The notes beneath the pieces were generated by a model. The model searched no databases, was not told the DNA's origin, and saw only the letters and a program-made list of their open reading frames with translations. From contig NZ_JAPSKE010000028.1 in the NCBI RefSeq assembly GCF_031177825.1, positions 1-64,000 of the forward strand: a DNA stretch of 64,000 bases. The letters are read 5' to 3'. Both the position numbers and the translations under genes were made by a program. Positions 43,824 through 53,072 of this stretch are shown here, piece by piece (within the stretch, counting starts at the first letter, position 1; each line of letters begins with the position of its first letter). The DNA is from Paenibacillus sp. (GTDB lineage Bacteria > Bacillota > Bacilli > Paenibacillales > YIM-B00363).

Positions 43824-44943
43824 GGTTCCTCCTCCGATCCGCCAATAATCGTTCGACTTCCGACGCCGCCTCTAATTGATGTTCCACGACGGAAAACAAG
43901 CGCTCCCACTCTGTCGAGTCCGGATGCTCCGCCATTTTCTTTAATAGTTTGGGGGCTTCCCATACGGAACGCAACGCGAAAGCCGCCAAACAACCGATTC
44001 GCGGAAGGGTCTCGTCTCCGTCCCAGCCGGCGCGCTTCAAGCCGCTGATGTAGGACGAAATAATAAGCTCGCGGTACTCCCCGAATCGATCGATAGGTAC
44101 ATGACCCCGGCTTACGGCTAACCCTAGGAAACGACCGAGATCTTCCCCGATTCCCGAAACGCTCGCGAATTGCCAATCGATGACCGCAAGCTTCCCTTCC
44201 TCTTCTCGGGCGGCGTCCAACATAATGTTTTGCTCGTAAACATCTTGATGGGAGAATGTCCTTGGAAGCCGCTCGAGGACCTGGAGCCATTCGCGGATCG
44301 AATCTTCCAAGCGAGTAAATCTTTGGATGAGAGAATCTGTCCTTCGATCGGATATTAGAATCGCCTTGGTCTGCGGATCCAGCGCATCCCGATAGCGAAT
44401 ACATTCTCGGATCCAGGAGCGCATCCATTGTTTATTCAACCAGGGGGCCTCGGGAAGCGGCTCTCCTAGCAGATATGCAGCGTGGAACTCCCCCAGCTTT
44501 CCCGCTGCGTATCGATAATCGTCCCATTCCCATGTTCTCGGCTCATGAGGGATATCTTCCAACCACAACCATACCGATCCGTCGACCTGTCCGTCGATCG
44601 CATAGCATTGCGGCGCAACGAGATTCGCCGGCAGATTGCGAAGAAGACCTGAATCGTAAACCATAATCTCGCGGCGCCAGTAATTATAATGAGCGGGGTC
44701 GTCCCGCTGCGGATCTTCTCTTACGACCTTTACAATGACCGACCAGGCCCGGTACGCTCCTTCGCGAATCCTCGAAGTTCCGGATATTCTGAAAACCCCG
44801 CCGGTTACGAAATTGTTGACGCGCGGACCGATCGAATGGCAGCTCCATTCCATGAGGGCTCCGCTCTCTTCCGCTAAGATCCGGTTTGAGATCGCCTGAA
44901 GGCGGTCTGCGTCGACTGCCGTTGCAATGTCATTTTCAACCAT
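43810..44943 (-). CDS. APH-type phosphotransferase
   Basis: This 377-residue kinase-fold protein has the catalytic loop FSHQDVYEQNIM (Brenner-type HxDxxxxN) and the metal-binding AVIDWQFAS. The N-lobe has the Lys in VIVKVVRE. The family includes aminoglycoside and choline kinases; the substrate here is unknown. It is the first gene of a coupled three-gene unit with the double NUDIX and a methyltransferase. Confidence 0.9.
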   Translation of the reverse strand: MVENDIATAVDADRLQAISNRILAEESGALMEWSCHSIGPRVNNFVTGGVFRISGTSRIREGAYRAWSVIVKVVREDPQRDDPAHYNYWRREIMVYDSGLLRNLPANLVAPQCYAIDGQVDGSVWLWLEDIPHEPRTWEWDDYRYAAGKLGEFHAAYLLGEPLPEAPWLNKQWMRSWIRECIRYRDALDPQTKAILISDRRTDSLIQRFTRLEDSIREWLQVLERLPRTFSHQDVYEQNIMLDAAREEEGKLAVIDWQFASVSGIGEDLGRFLGLAVSRGHVPIDRFGEYRELIISSYISGLKRAGWDGDETLPRIGCLAAFALRSVWEAPKLLKKMAEHPDSTEWERLFSVVEHQLEAASEVERLLADRRRNHDAS

Positions 44944-44973
44944 ACGTCACCTCTACATCATCGTCGTAATGAC

Positions 44974-45279
44974 TTATTCGAATTCGAAATCCATGATCTC
45001 GTCTGCTTTGGCGTAGCGAATGCTAAAGTCTATCCACGGAGGCGCGTATTTCAGGAAAGTGGGATGGCATCTGCGCATATAAAAACATGCGGTGCAGACC
45101 ATGACTCGTTTCACGTTTCGTACCTCCGACCTATGTAACAATCGTTCTCCATCGTCGACTACGTCGATCGGTTCCTCAATCATACCCCATTCATGTAAAT
45201 ATTCCCATATGAAACCGATCGAACGAGCCTGCCGTTCTTTCAAAGCCCGGTACAAACATGTAAAATAAGGTTGCGCCAT
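44974..45279 (-). CDS. Small protein of unknown function
   Basis: This 101-residue frame starts with MAQPYFTCLYRALKERQARS and ends with an acidic tail. The Cys pair CTACFYMRRC might bind metal. No clear ribosome binding site precedes ATG 45279. Codon use is compatible with a gene. It is divergent from ubiD. I do not recognise it. Confidence 0.5.
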   Translation of the reverse strand: MAQPYFTCLYRALKERQARSIGFIWEYLHEWGMIEEPIDVVDDGERLLHRSEVRNVKRVMVCTACFYMRRCHPTFLKYAPPWIDFSIRYAKADEIMDFEFE

Positions 45280-45331
45280 CTTACGCGATACTTCGCAGCG
45301 ATTCGCTGCCTGAGGATAGGAGCAACTTCAG

Positions 45332-47158
45332 ATGTACTCTACATTGGAATCCTGCATTATCGATCTGGAACGACACGGTCATCTCGTTCGAATCCGCGAG
45401 GAAGTCGATCCCGAACTGGAGATGGCCGCCATCCACCTTCGCGTATTCGAGGCGGGCGGTCCTGCCCTCTTGTTCGAAAACGTGAAAGGTTCGCGTTACC
45501 GAGCGGTCTCCAACCTGTTCGGGACGCTGGAACGAAGCCGATTCATGTTCCGGCAGACGTGGGAGGCGACGCAGAACGTTATCGCGCTGCGCAACGATCC
45601 GATGAAGGCGTTGAAGCAGCCGTTCCAGAACGTCCGAGCGGCGACGGCGGCGACGAAGGCGCTGCCTCTGAAACTCGGCAACGCCGCGGCCGGATTCGAG
45701 GAAGCGGCGATTACGGACTTACCGCTGATCAAGCACTGGCCGATGGACGGAGGCGCCTTCGTCACGCTGCCGCAGGTGTATACCGAAGATCCGGACAAGC
45801 CGGGCATTATGAACGCCAACTTGGGGATGTACCGAGTGCAGCTGACAGGGAACGACTATGCGACGAATCAAGAAATCGGGCTTCATTACCAAATTCATCG
45901 GGGCATCGGAATTCACCAGCATAAGGCCGACCGGAAGGGCGAACCGCTCAAAGTGAGCATCTTCGTCGGCGGACCGCCGGCGCACACGTTGTCGGCCGTA
46001 ATGCCGCTGCCGGAGGGCTTAAGCGAGCTGACGTTCGCCGGCCTGTTGTCGGGACGCCGCTTCCGATACGGTTATGCGGACGGATACTGCATCAGCAGCG
46101 ACGCCGACTTCGTCATTACGGGCGAGATTCATCCCGGCGAGACGAAGCCGGAAGGACCGTTCGGCGACCATCTCGGGTACTACAGCTTAATCCATGCGTT
46201 CCCGATGATGCGCGTACGGAAGGTCTACGCGAAGCGCAACGCGATCTGGCCGTTCACCGTCGTCGGCAGACCGCCTCAAGAGGATACGGCGTTCGGAGCG
46301 CTCATTCACGAATTGACAGGCGACGCCGTGAAGCAGGAGGTGCCGGGCGCGAAGGAGGTGCACGCCGTCGATGCCGCGGGCGTTCATCCGCTGCTGTTCG
46401 CCGTCGGCAGCGAACGATATACCCCTTACGCCGCGGTAAAGCAGCCGGCCGAGCTGCTTACGATCGCGAATCGGATTCTCGGCACAGGCCAACTGAGCCT
46501 TGCCAAATATTTGTTTATCGCCGCCGAGGAGAAGCAGCCGCTCAGCACGCATCGCGAAGCGGAGTTCTTCCAGTACGTGCTGGAGAGGATCGACCTGAAG
46601 CGGGATCTCCACTTCCAGACGAATACGACGATCGACACGCTGGACTATTCCGGAACCGGCCTCAACCAGGGGAGCAAAGTCATCTTCGCCGCCTGCGGCG
46701 ACAAGAAACGCGAGCTCTGCGCCGACGTTCCGGAGCAGCTTAAGGAGCTTCGCGATTTCGGAAATCCGCGGCTCGCCCTGCCGGGCGTCGTCGCGTTGGA
46801 GGGCCCGGCCTTCGTCGGCTACGCGGAGGCCGAGCGTCAGCTGCGGGAGCTGACGAACGCGATCGGCGCACGCGGCGCGATGCCGGAATGCCCCTTGATC
46901 GTGTTATGCGACGATAGCTCCTTCGTCAGCGCGTCGCTGGCTAACTTCTTGTGGACGACCTTCACTCGCAGCAACCCGTCCCATGACATGTACGGGGTGA
47001 ACGCCGGTTACGCGTTCAAGCATTGGGGCTGCGACAACGTCGTCATCGACGCGCGAACGAAGCCGCATCACGCCCCGCCCCTCGTCCCCGAGCCGTCGGT
47101 CGAGAAGCGGATCGACCGGCTGTTCGCTGCCGGCGGCAGCTTGAACGGCATCTTATAA
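45332..47158 (+). CDS. ubiD: UbiD family decarboxylase
   Basis: This 608-residue protein covers the whole UbiD family length. It is a prenylated-FMN-dependent (de)carboxylase of unsaturated or aromatic acids. Family blocks visible are GGPALLFENVKGS near the start, NLGMYRVQL, GGPPAHTLSA, and PEGPFGDHLGYY. TAGGAG stands nine bases before the start. No UbiX (prenyltransferase) gene is near, so the cofactor must come from elsewhere. The substrate could be a menaquinone-related or phenolic acid. Confidence 0.93.
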   Translation: MYSTLESCIIDLERHGHLVRIREEVDPELEMAAIHLRVFEAGGPALLFENVKGSRYRAVSNLFGTLERSRFMFRQTWEATQNVIALRNDPMKALKQPFQNVRAATAATKALPLKLGNAAAGFEEAAITDLPLIKHWPMDGGAFVTLPQVYTEDPDKPGIMNANLGMYRVQLTGNDYATNQEIGLHYQIHRGIGIHQHKADRKGEPLKVSIFVGGPPAHTLSAVMPLPEGLSELTFAGLLSGRRFRYGYADGYCISSDADFVITGEIHPGETKPEGPFGDHLGYYSLIHAFPMMRVRKVYAKRNAIWPFTVVGRPPQEDTAFGALIHELTGDAVKQEVPGAKEVHAVDAAGVHPLLFAVGSERYTPYAAVKQPAELLTIANRILGTGQLSLAKYLFIAAEEKQPLSTHREAEFFQYVLERIDLKRDLHFQTNTTIDTLDYSGTGLNQGSKVIFAACGDKKRELCADVPEQLKELRDFGNPRLALPGVVALEGPAFVGYAEAERQLRELTNAIGARGAMPECPLIVLCDDSSFVSASLANFLWTTFTRSNPSHDMYGVNAGYAFKHWGCDNVVIDARTKPHHAPPLVPEPSVEKRIDRLFAAGGSLNGIL

Positions 47159-47165
47159 AGAAACA

Positions 47166-47212
47166 AGCGGCAGCCGCGGACGATCGTCGTCCGGACTGCC
47201 GCTCTTCTTTTT
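47166..47212. terminator. Terminator between ubiD and the GNAT-like gene
   Basis: AGCGGCAG and CTGCCGCT with an inner GGACGA/TCGTCC hairpin form a long stem, followed by CTTCTTTTT on the plus strand. On the minus strand TTGTTTCTTT follows, so it may act for both genes. Confidence 0.85.
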
Positions 47213-47735
47213 AAAACTCATGGATCTCGGAGGAACGCACCGTCTCTAAGAAATCCCTCGGTGCTTGGGCAAATCGAAGTTTCGCGAACTCCCCCGGGGA
47301 CATGCATAGTTCGAGAATGGGCAAACACGCTTCTACGTCGTTGCGTCGATTCCCGATGATGGGGTCGGTCAAGACGACGAACCCGAAGTCGGCATACAGC
47401 TTGATCGCGCGATAGCTGGCAGGCTGCGTAATGTTGACACGGTTGTAGGCTTTCCATACAAAGCATGTCGCGATCGGCTGATCGTCGTCGCCGCAGACGA
47501 ATAAGCACTTTTCGAAAAACAAATCCCCTTCGCCCGCGTATACGTCTTGAAAAAAATTCGTCATATAGCCGCGATAGGCCTCAGCCGAATTCGCATCGTC
47601 GAAAGGCATCGCTTTCCAAACGTCCAACTCTTCTTTCCTGCACGTTCGGACGCGGAACGGGGGCGGCATTCCGCGAAGCGCAGCCGGGTTCAAGGCGCTG
47701 CACATCATGAAGAGATTCAAGTCCGGAATGTCCAA
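47211..47735 (-). pseudogene. GNAT-like acetyltransferase lacking its acetyl-CoA-binding core
   Basis: The 174-residue product keeps the N-terminal part of a GNAT (to CFVWKAYNRVN) and the C-terminal part (TQPASYRAIKLYADFGFVVL). The strand and helix between, with motif A (RGxGxG), are missing. From the family I recall roughly 30-40 residues between these parts. The loss is in frame, near 47425-47435. It probably cannot bind acetyl-CoA. The frame is otherwise intact and has a ribosome site (GGGAGG), so loss is recent or the protein has another use. Confidence 0.7.
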
Positions 47736-47755
47736 GCCGTCGGTCCCTCCCTCGC

Positions 47756-47917
47756 TCAGTCCTTCTTATCCATCTTTCTCGAGATGTCCTGCAATACCTT
47801 ATGGATATTGTTTAATGCCAAGAGGATAAACCCAAGAAGCACGTACGATACGATTTCGCCGGTAAAGACGGAGACGACCGCCAGAATTCCGGCGACGATC
47901 GCATAATAATAATTCAT
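47756..47917 (-). CDS. Small single-pass membrane protein
   Basis: ATG 47917 opens a 53-codon frame: MNYYYAIVAGILAVVSVFTG then a second hydrophobic stretch (VSYVLLGFILLAL) and a basic tail ending RKMDKKD. The ribosome site GAGGAGG is strong. It lies between the serine hydrolase and the GNAT-like gene on the same strand, with 24 and 20 bases on either side, so it is in their operon. I do not know its function. Confidence 0.75.
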   Translation of the reverse strand: MNYYYAIVAGILAVVSVFTGEIVSYVLLGFILLALNNIHKVLQDISRKMDKKD

Positions 47918-47941
47918 GACTTCCTCCTCTTCGGTATGAAC

Positions 47942-49075
47942 CTATAGACATCCGTAAACGATGTTTTTCAACCGCGGATGGACGTAGGGCTCCTGATTGT
48001 TTAGCATATGCTGGGCGTACATGACGGTCAATTGCGACGCCGGGTCGACGATGGCGAGACATCCGGCGGCGCCGCTCCAGCCGAATTCGCCGTGCGGGCT
48101 CAGCGACCCGCTTTCCGCCTTAGAGATATGGGTTCTGACGCCCAATCCGAAGCCGTAGCCGGCCAGCCGCACTCCGGAGAAATCGCCCCGCATCTCCTCG
48201 GCAAGATGGTCGGTCCGCATCAAGTCCACCGACGCCGGCGACAGAATGCGCACGCCGTTCGGGCTTGTGCCAAGGTTGGTCAGCGCGTTCAAGAACAGGG
48301 CGTAATCGCTTACGGTCGACAACAGTCCCGCTCCGCCGCTTTCGAACGACGTTCCGATCCGGAATCCGTTCCCGTCCTTGCGAACGGGTTTCCCGAGCGC
48401 ATCGTTGTATTCGTACTGCGGCGCCAGACGGGTTAGCTGCTCGCCGGAAAGATCGAAGCCCGTGTCGCTCATCCCGAGCGGCTCGATGATCTCTTCCCGC
48501 ACATACGCGCCGAAGCTCCTGCCGTCCACGACCTCGACCAGTGCGGCGAGCACGTCATGGCAGAGGCTGTAGTTCCATCGCGTGCCGGGTTCGAACAGCA
48601 GCGGCTCTTTCGCGAGCGCCGCCGCGAATTCGCGGGTCAGCACCTTGCCTTCCGTACGCCGGACGACGTCCCGAATGGACGGGGCACCAAGATCGTACGA
48701 GAAGCCGGCCGTCATGGCGAATACATCGCGCACCGTGATCGCCCTCTTCGCCTTCTCCAAAGCGATCGTACCGTCGGGAAGCGTCTTCTTCACGGTCATC
48801 TCGGCGTATTCCGGCAAATAGGCCGACAGCGGATCCTGCAGCAGTAGGGCGCCCTTCTCGACGAGCTGAAGTCCTGCAGTGCACGTCATGATTTTCGTCA
48901 TCGAATACAAGTGAATGATCCGCCGGTCGTCGATCGGCGTCTTCTCCTCCAGGTCGGCGTAGCCGTTCCGGTAACGGAACACCGTCTCGTTGCGGTGCAT
49001 GACCAGCACCTCCGCCCACGGGATGCGCCAAGAGGTGATATGGTCGATAAATCGGGACAGCGGCGTAAAATCCAA
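47942..49075 (-). CDS. Beta-lactamase-fold serine hydrolase
   Basis: This 377-residue protein has the SxxK catalytic motif in HLYSMTKIMT (about residue 58) and a Tyr motif in WNYSLCHDVL, as in class C beta-lactamase-like esterases and DD-peptidases. No signal peptide is visible, so a cytoplasmic esterase is more likely than a resistance enzyme. It starts at TTG 49075 with AGGATGATGA upstream. Confidence 0.88.
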   Translation of the reverse strand: MDFTPLSRFIDHITSWRIPWAEVLVMHRNETVFRYRNGYADLEEKTPIDDRRIIHLYSMTKIMTCTAGLQLVEKGALLLQDPLSAYLPEYAEMTVKKTLPDGTIALEKAKRAITVRDVFAMTAGFSYDLGAPSIRDVVRRTEGKVLTREFAAALAKEPLLFEPGTRWNYSLCHDVLAALVEVVDGRSFGAYVREEIIEPLGMSDTGFDLSGEQLTRLAPQYEYNDALGKPVRKDGNGFRIGTSFESGGAGLLSTVSDYALFLNALTNLGTSPNGVRILSPASVDLMRTDHLAEEMRGDFSGVRLAGYGFGLGVRTHISKAESGSLSPHGEFGWSGAAGCLAIVDPASQLTVMYAQHMLNNQEPYVHPRLKNIVYGCL

Positions 49076-49121
49076 GGCTCATCATCCTATGCAATGAATA
49101 TGGTAATGCCTCCATTATTGG

Positions 49122-50114
49122 TCAGCGAAGCGGACATGGCAATAGATGCTCCATGCGAATGACGATTTTCCCGACATGCCGCCCGCTCCCGAAATATTCG
49201 AAAGCTTCGGCCGCCTCTCGCAGCGGGTAGCACCGATCGATGACGGGCGCCAGCTTTCCGTTCGCGTAGAGTTCGCCCAACAGCCGCAAATCCTGCGGGT
49301 TCGGTCTGTGGATCAGGAACCCCGATTTCTTGCGGGTCGCCGTCGAAAGCAGCGGGCCGAAGAGAAGCAGCTGAAACAAACGATGGACGGTCCCCCCGAC
49401 CATGACATAGGAACCTTGCGGGCGCAGGATCCGGTTAAAATCCAGCGCGGATCGATTGCCCACGACGTCTAGGATGAGGTCGTAGGTTCGACCCATTCTC
49501 GAGATATCCTCCGCGGCGTAGTCGACGACTCGATCCGCGCCGATCGAGACGAGCTTATCCAGTTTCCCGGCGGCGTCTACGACGGTCACGTCAGCGCCGT
49601 ACGTCTTGGCGAGCTGCACCGCGAACGTTCCTACGCCCCCGCCCCCGCCGTTGATCATGACGTTCTGTCCTCTCTTGATGCTTCCCTTGTCCCTCAACCC
49701 CTGTAAAGCAAGGACGCCCGCTTGGGGAACCGCCGCAGCTTCCTCGAACGACATGCCGGGCGGCTTCAATGATAAAACATCCGCTCGAGCGCGAACGTAT
49801 TCGGACAATCCGCCGAAGCCGCAGCCGGAAAGGTCCCCGAACACTTCATCCCCGGGACGGAACGCATGGACGCCGCTGCCCGTCGCCTCCACCCGTCCGG
49901 CGATATCCGCGCCCAATATGCCGTACTTCGGGGTGCGCAGCCCCTCGAGGCGGGTCAGCCACGGCTTGCCTCTTAACAAGTCCCAGTCCCATGAATTCAA
50001 GGATGCGGCATACACTCGGATCAACACTTCGCCGGGAGCGGGAATCGGTTTCTCCACTTCCCGAAGCGCGAGCCGTTCCGGAGTACCGTAGGAGGTATAC
50101 ACCATCGCCTTCAC
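49122..50114 (-). CDS. MDR-family NAD(P)-dependent alcohol dehydrogenase/quinone reductase
   Basis: This 330-residue protein has the GroES-like start (KAMVYTSYGTPERLALREVE), the ASLNSWDWDLLRG segment typical of quinone-reductase-like members, and the nucleotide-binding NGGGGGVGTFAVQLAK. The zinc ligands of classic alcohol dehydrogenases are missing. I start it at GTG 50114, seven bases after GGGGGG; the open frame goes on to 50168 without homology. Confidence 0.9.
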   Translation of the reverse strand: MKAMVYTSYGTPERLALREVEKPIPAPGEVLIRVYAASLNSWDWDLLRGKPWLTRLEGLRTPKYGILGADIAGRVEATGSGVHAFRPGDEVFGDLSGCGFGGLSEYVRARADVLSLKPPGMSFEEAAAVPQAGVLALQGLRDKGSIKRGQNVMINGGGGGVGTFAVQLAKTYGADVTVVDAAGKLDKLVSIGADRVVDYAAEDISRMGRTYDLILDVVGNRSALDFNRILRPQGSYVMVGGTVHRLFQLLLFGPLLSTATRKKSGFLIHRPNPQDLRLLGELYANGKLAPVIDRCYPLREAAEAFEYFGSGRHVGKIVIRMEHLLPCPLR

Positions 50115-50244
50115 TTTCGAACCCCCCTCTTCCACCTGGTCATCGCCCGGCGTACCGGAAATGGTCATCTACCGCCTCGCATCCACCCATCCCTCTCTAT
50201 CCAAGCTCGCATAGACTATTACATATCCTCATAGGGAAGGGGTA

Positions 50245-50622
50245 ATGTCTATCATGGTCAATCGCGATGTCAGACTGGATATGTTCGCCGACGTTAACTT
50301 CGCAGGACGGCGCATTCGGCTAAGACGAGGAGGCGTCGCCATCCGCGATGCGCGCGCGCTCAGCTTCAACGGCCAATTGTCCAGCTTCCGGCTTCGGAAC
50401 GTCGTGAATAGCAACCAAGTTACGTTGCTTCTATTTTCGAGAACCGATTTCCGAGGCGCGATGCGCGTGTACCGAGGCAATACGAATGTCGCGGACTTGG
50501 CGGACTACAACGACCGGATGTCCTCGCTCATCGTCGTGGGACGCCGCTTGACGGACGCGCAGATCGAGACGATTCGAAGCAGGCGCGTGCCGCCGCTAAA
50601 TATTCTTCAAATTCTTCAATAA
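50245..50622 (+). CDS. Beta/gamma-crystallin-fold protein
   Basis: This 125-residue protein consists of two Greek-key motifs of about 40 residues each. The pattern per motif is Y/F-x-D-x-x-F-x-G (ADVNFAGRR and SRTDFRGAM), followed by a Ca2+ site, NGQLSS and NDRMSS. The second fits the (N/D)(N/D)xx(S/T)S rule exactly, the first less well. It may bind Ca2+. No signal peptide is visible. It is a single gene with GGAAGGGG just before the start (50245 or 50254). Confidence 0.8.
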   Translation: MSIMVNRDVRLDMFADVNFAGRRIRLRRGGVAIRDARALSFNGQLSSFRLRNVVNSNQVTLLLFSRTDFRGAMRVYRGNTNVADLADYNDRMSSLIVVGRRLTDAQIETIRSRRVPPLNILQILQ

Positions 50623-50657
50623 GGGAGAGAGCGTGAGAACACTCGCGCTCTCTTTCT

Positions 50658-51066
50658 CTACGTTCTGTAATCGAACAAGCTTCTCGCGACGGAAAGGCGC
50701 CGAGAGCGAAGCCAATCGACCGCTTGCAGGACTACCGGCGAGACGGAGCGAGCCTCGATCTCCTCCGGCGGCAACCACGCCGCCCCATCGGAATCTTGTC
50801 CGGGGAACGCCTTGACCGGACGAACCTCCTCCCGACGGTCGACCTCCACTTGATAGAGCATCGCAATATGATGCAGTCGTTCCGTCGAGCGATCCTCCAG
50901 CGTCCACAACACCTGGAAATCGCAGACGCCGATGCTGCCGACGACTCGAACCGCCACCCCCGTCTCCTCCCGAAACTCCCGCGTCACCGCTTGTTCCAAC
51001 GACTCCGAGGGTTCCAGTCTCCCGCCGGGCAAGTCGTATTGCCCTGCATACGGACCCAACCGTCCA
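50658..51066 (-). pseudogene. NUDIX hydrolase fragment without its N-terminus
   Basis: From GRLGPYAGQYDLPGGRLEP on the sequence is a normal NUDIX: box GGRLEPSESLEQAVTREFREE and a full C-terminus ending RSLFDYRT. The first strand of the domain is missing, because the frame upstream of 51066 belongs to another gene in another frame. The open frame reaches 51494 but without NUDIX similarity. It is probably the distal part of a deletion. Confidence 0.65.
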
Positions 51067-51394
51067 ACCCTTTGATCAGCCGGTAACGGAGCAGCCGCTC
51101 GTCGAACCGCGGGATCGCGTCTCCTTCGGCTTCCCATGCTTCGCGCACTCGCTCCGGGAAGCGCGCCTGAGGATGCCAGAGATGCAGAACGGCCACGTCG
51201 AACATGAAATCGCCGTACATGGCCGTCTCCCAATCGACGATGCCCGTCACCGTCGAGCCGTCGGACAGCATGTTCCAGAAATGAAAATCGCCATGGACCA
51301 AATATTTGTCCTTCGGCGCGTAAGGCAGAAGCTCGCGAATCGCGGCGTATACCGCGTCGAAGACGTTCCGCCCCAGGATGCCCTGATCGAACAT
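51063..51394 (-). pseudogene. C-terminal fragment of an APH-type phosphotransferase
   Basis: The frame shows only the C-lobe of an aminoglycoside-phosphotransferase-like enzyme: YLVHGDFHFWNML (catalytic loop), GIVDWETAMYGDFMFDVAVL (metal site) and RYRLIKGLDGW at the end. The N-lobe (about 170 residues) is absent. The similarity stops where the NUDIX similarity starts in another frame (about 51063-51066). Both pieces appear to have been joined by one deletion. Confidence 0.65.
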
Positions 51395-51498
51395 CGCCGT
51401 ACACCCACATCATCCTCATCGCGCCTCCTCGCAAGCAGCTGGATGAATTTGGTTCCTTTCTTCCCATCTTAAGATACTTTCCTGTCCCGTTCAACGAA

Positions 51499-51537
51499 AA
51501 AGAAAGGCGGTGCCGCCTTCAGGCGGACCGCCTTTCT
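51499..51537 (-). terminator. Terminator of the 167-residue GNAT gene
   Basis: AAAGGCGG and CCGCCTTT pair around an inner GCCGCCT/AGGCGG hairpin. On the minus strand TTTCTTTTT follows. Confidence 0.8.
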
Positions 51538-51554
51538 TGATCGATGTACCCTTG

Positions 51555-52058
51555 TTATCCGAGTTCCTTTTCGAATAAACTCGCGCTCCAGCCGTCGCCG
51601 TCCGTGCGACCCTTGTACGCGAAGCCCGCCGAACGGTAGAATTCGTTCAACTTGGCGTTATCCGCCATGCAATCGAGGCGGAAGCAAGCGATCCCGCGGT
51701 TCCGCATGTACGCTTCCGCCAGCTCCAGCACCTGCTTCCCGAGCCCGCGTCCCGCGTAGCGGCGGCCGACGACGAGACGGTGCAAGTACGCCGCGTCCGT
51801 CCGCTCGTCGCCCTTCCAAACATGAGGGTCCGAACGGAGCAGAAAGAAGGTGCCGACGAAGACGTTCTCGGACGCGTCGCGGACGAGGAACATCTCGCTC
51901 CGCTCGAAAGCGTACGTCACGGCTGCCAACGTCACTTGCTCGGGACGCCACTGCTCAATGCCGTTCGCGGCAAGAAAGCGATAAGCGTCCTCCCATAAGG
52001 CGTGAACGACGAGGAGCGACGAAGCGTTCGCCCGGTCGAGAGTCAGGTTCGTCTCCAT
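51555..52058 (-). CDS. GNAT family N-acetyltransferase
   Basis: This 167-residue protein has motif A RYAGRGLGKQVLELAEAYM and the C-terminal NAKLNEFYRSAGFAYKGR. The segment AAYLHRLVVGRRYAG is usual for the family. The substrate is unknown. It lies just downstream of the NAD-epimerase gene. Confidence 0.92.
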   Translation of the reverse strand: METNLTLDRANASSLLVVHALWEDAYRFLAANGIEQWRPEQVTLAAVTYAFERSEMFLVRDASENVFVGTFFLLRSDPHVWKGDERTDAAYLHRLVVGRRYAGRGLGKQVLELAEAYMRNRGIACFRLDCMADNAKLNEFYRSAGFAYKGRTDGDGWSASLFEKELG

Positions 52059-52070
52059 CGATTAGGCCCC

Positions 52071-53072
52071 CTACATCCGCGCGGCCGACGCGCGGCGCCA
52101 TTCGTCGAGCAGCCGTCGCTCCTTCTCCGCGTCGAGTCCCGCGACCCGCTTGACGTCTTCGCCTCTCGCTCGATCCCAAGCCAACGTATCGCGGACGGTG
52201 TCTTCCAGCGGACGGAACGTCAATCCCTCTCGGACCGCCTTCATGACGTTAAGCGTCATGATGCCGCCCAACTTTTCCTTCTTCGGCAGCCAGAGCGGCA
52301 TCTCGATCCAGAAGCCCACGCCCTGTTCCAGCAAGAACGGCTCCTCGACCCAGACGAATTCCGCAGGCGACCCGAGCGCTACGTTGCTCCGACTTAGGAC
52401 GTCTCCGACCGTCACCCTTTGTTCGGGCCCGGTCGCGTTGAAGACGCCTTGCGCTTGTCGTTCGATCATCCGAACGACCCATTCGGCCAAGTCTCTGGCA
52501 TCGATCCATTGGATCGGAGCGTTCGGGTTGCCGGGGGCCAGCGTCTCCCCGCCTCTCGCGATGCGGGTAGGCCAGTACGTGAATCGATCGGACAGATCCC
52601 CCGGGCCGACGACCAAGCCGCAACGGACGATCAGGCTTCGCCCCGGCATCGCCCGTTCGACCTCTTGTTCGCATCGGGCCTTCAACGGACCGTAAGCGAC
52701 ATGAACGTCCTCGATCGATTCGTCGGTCAGCGGCGCGAGCGGATGGTTCTCGTCGATGCCCACGACATCAGGTTGGTCGTACACGTCCAATGTGGAGATG
52801 AAGGTGTAATGACCGACGCGGCTCGCGAGCGCCTCTAACGATTTCTTCACGATTCTAGGCACATACCCGCACGTGTCGATCACGGCGTCCCATGTCCTTC
52901 CCTCAAGCGCCTTCAAGTCTCCGTCCCGATCGCCGACGAGCGTCTCCAAGTCGGGGAAGACGCCCGGCCGCTGATTCCGATTGAACAGCGTCACCTCGTG
53001 TCCCCTCGCCGTCGCCGCCTCAACCATATGCTTGCCTACGAACCGAGTCCCGCCTAGTACCAAAATCTTCAT
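52071..53072 (-). CDS. NAD-dependent epimerase/dehydratase family protein
   Basis: This 333-residue protein has the N-terminal Rossmann motif VLGGTRFVGKHMVEAA, then STLDVYDQ in place of the usual Ser/Tyr active-site region, and VAYGPLKARCE, with a Tyr-x-x-x-Lys. It belongs to the isoflavone-reductase/epimerase class common beside TetR genes. It starts at ATG 53072 and overlaps the tetR stop by ATGA. The open frame to 53387 is on top of tetR and not real. Confidence 0.9.
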   Translation of the reverse strand: MKILVLGGTRFVGKHMVEAATARGHEVTLFNRNQRPGVFPDLETLVGDRDGDLKALEGRTWDAVIDTCGYVPRIVKKSLEALASRVGHYTFISTLDVYDQPDVVGIDENHPLAPLTDESIEDVHVAYGPLKARCEQEVERAMPGRSLIVRCGLVVGPGDLSDRFTYWPTRIARGGETLAPGNPNAPIQWIDARDLAEWVVRMIERQAQGVFNATGPEQRVTVGDVLSRSNVALGSPAEFVWVEEPFLLEQGVGFWIEMPLWLPKKEKLGGIMTLNVMKAVREGLTFRPLEDTVRDTLAWDRARGEDVKRVAGLDAEKERRLLDEWRRASAARM

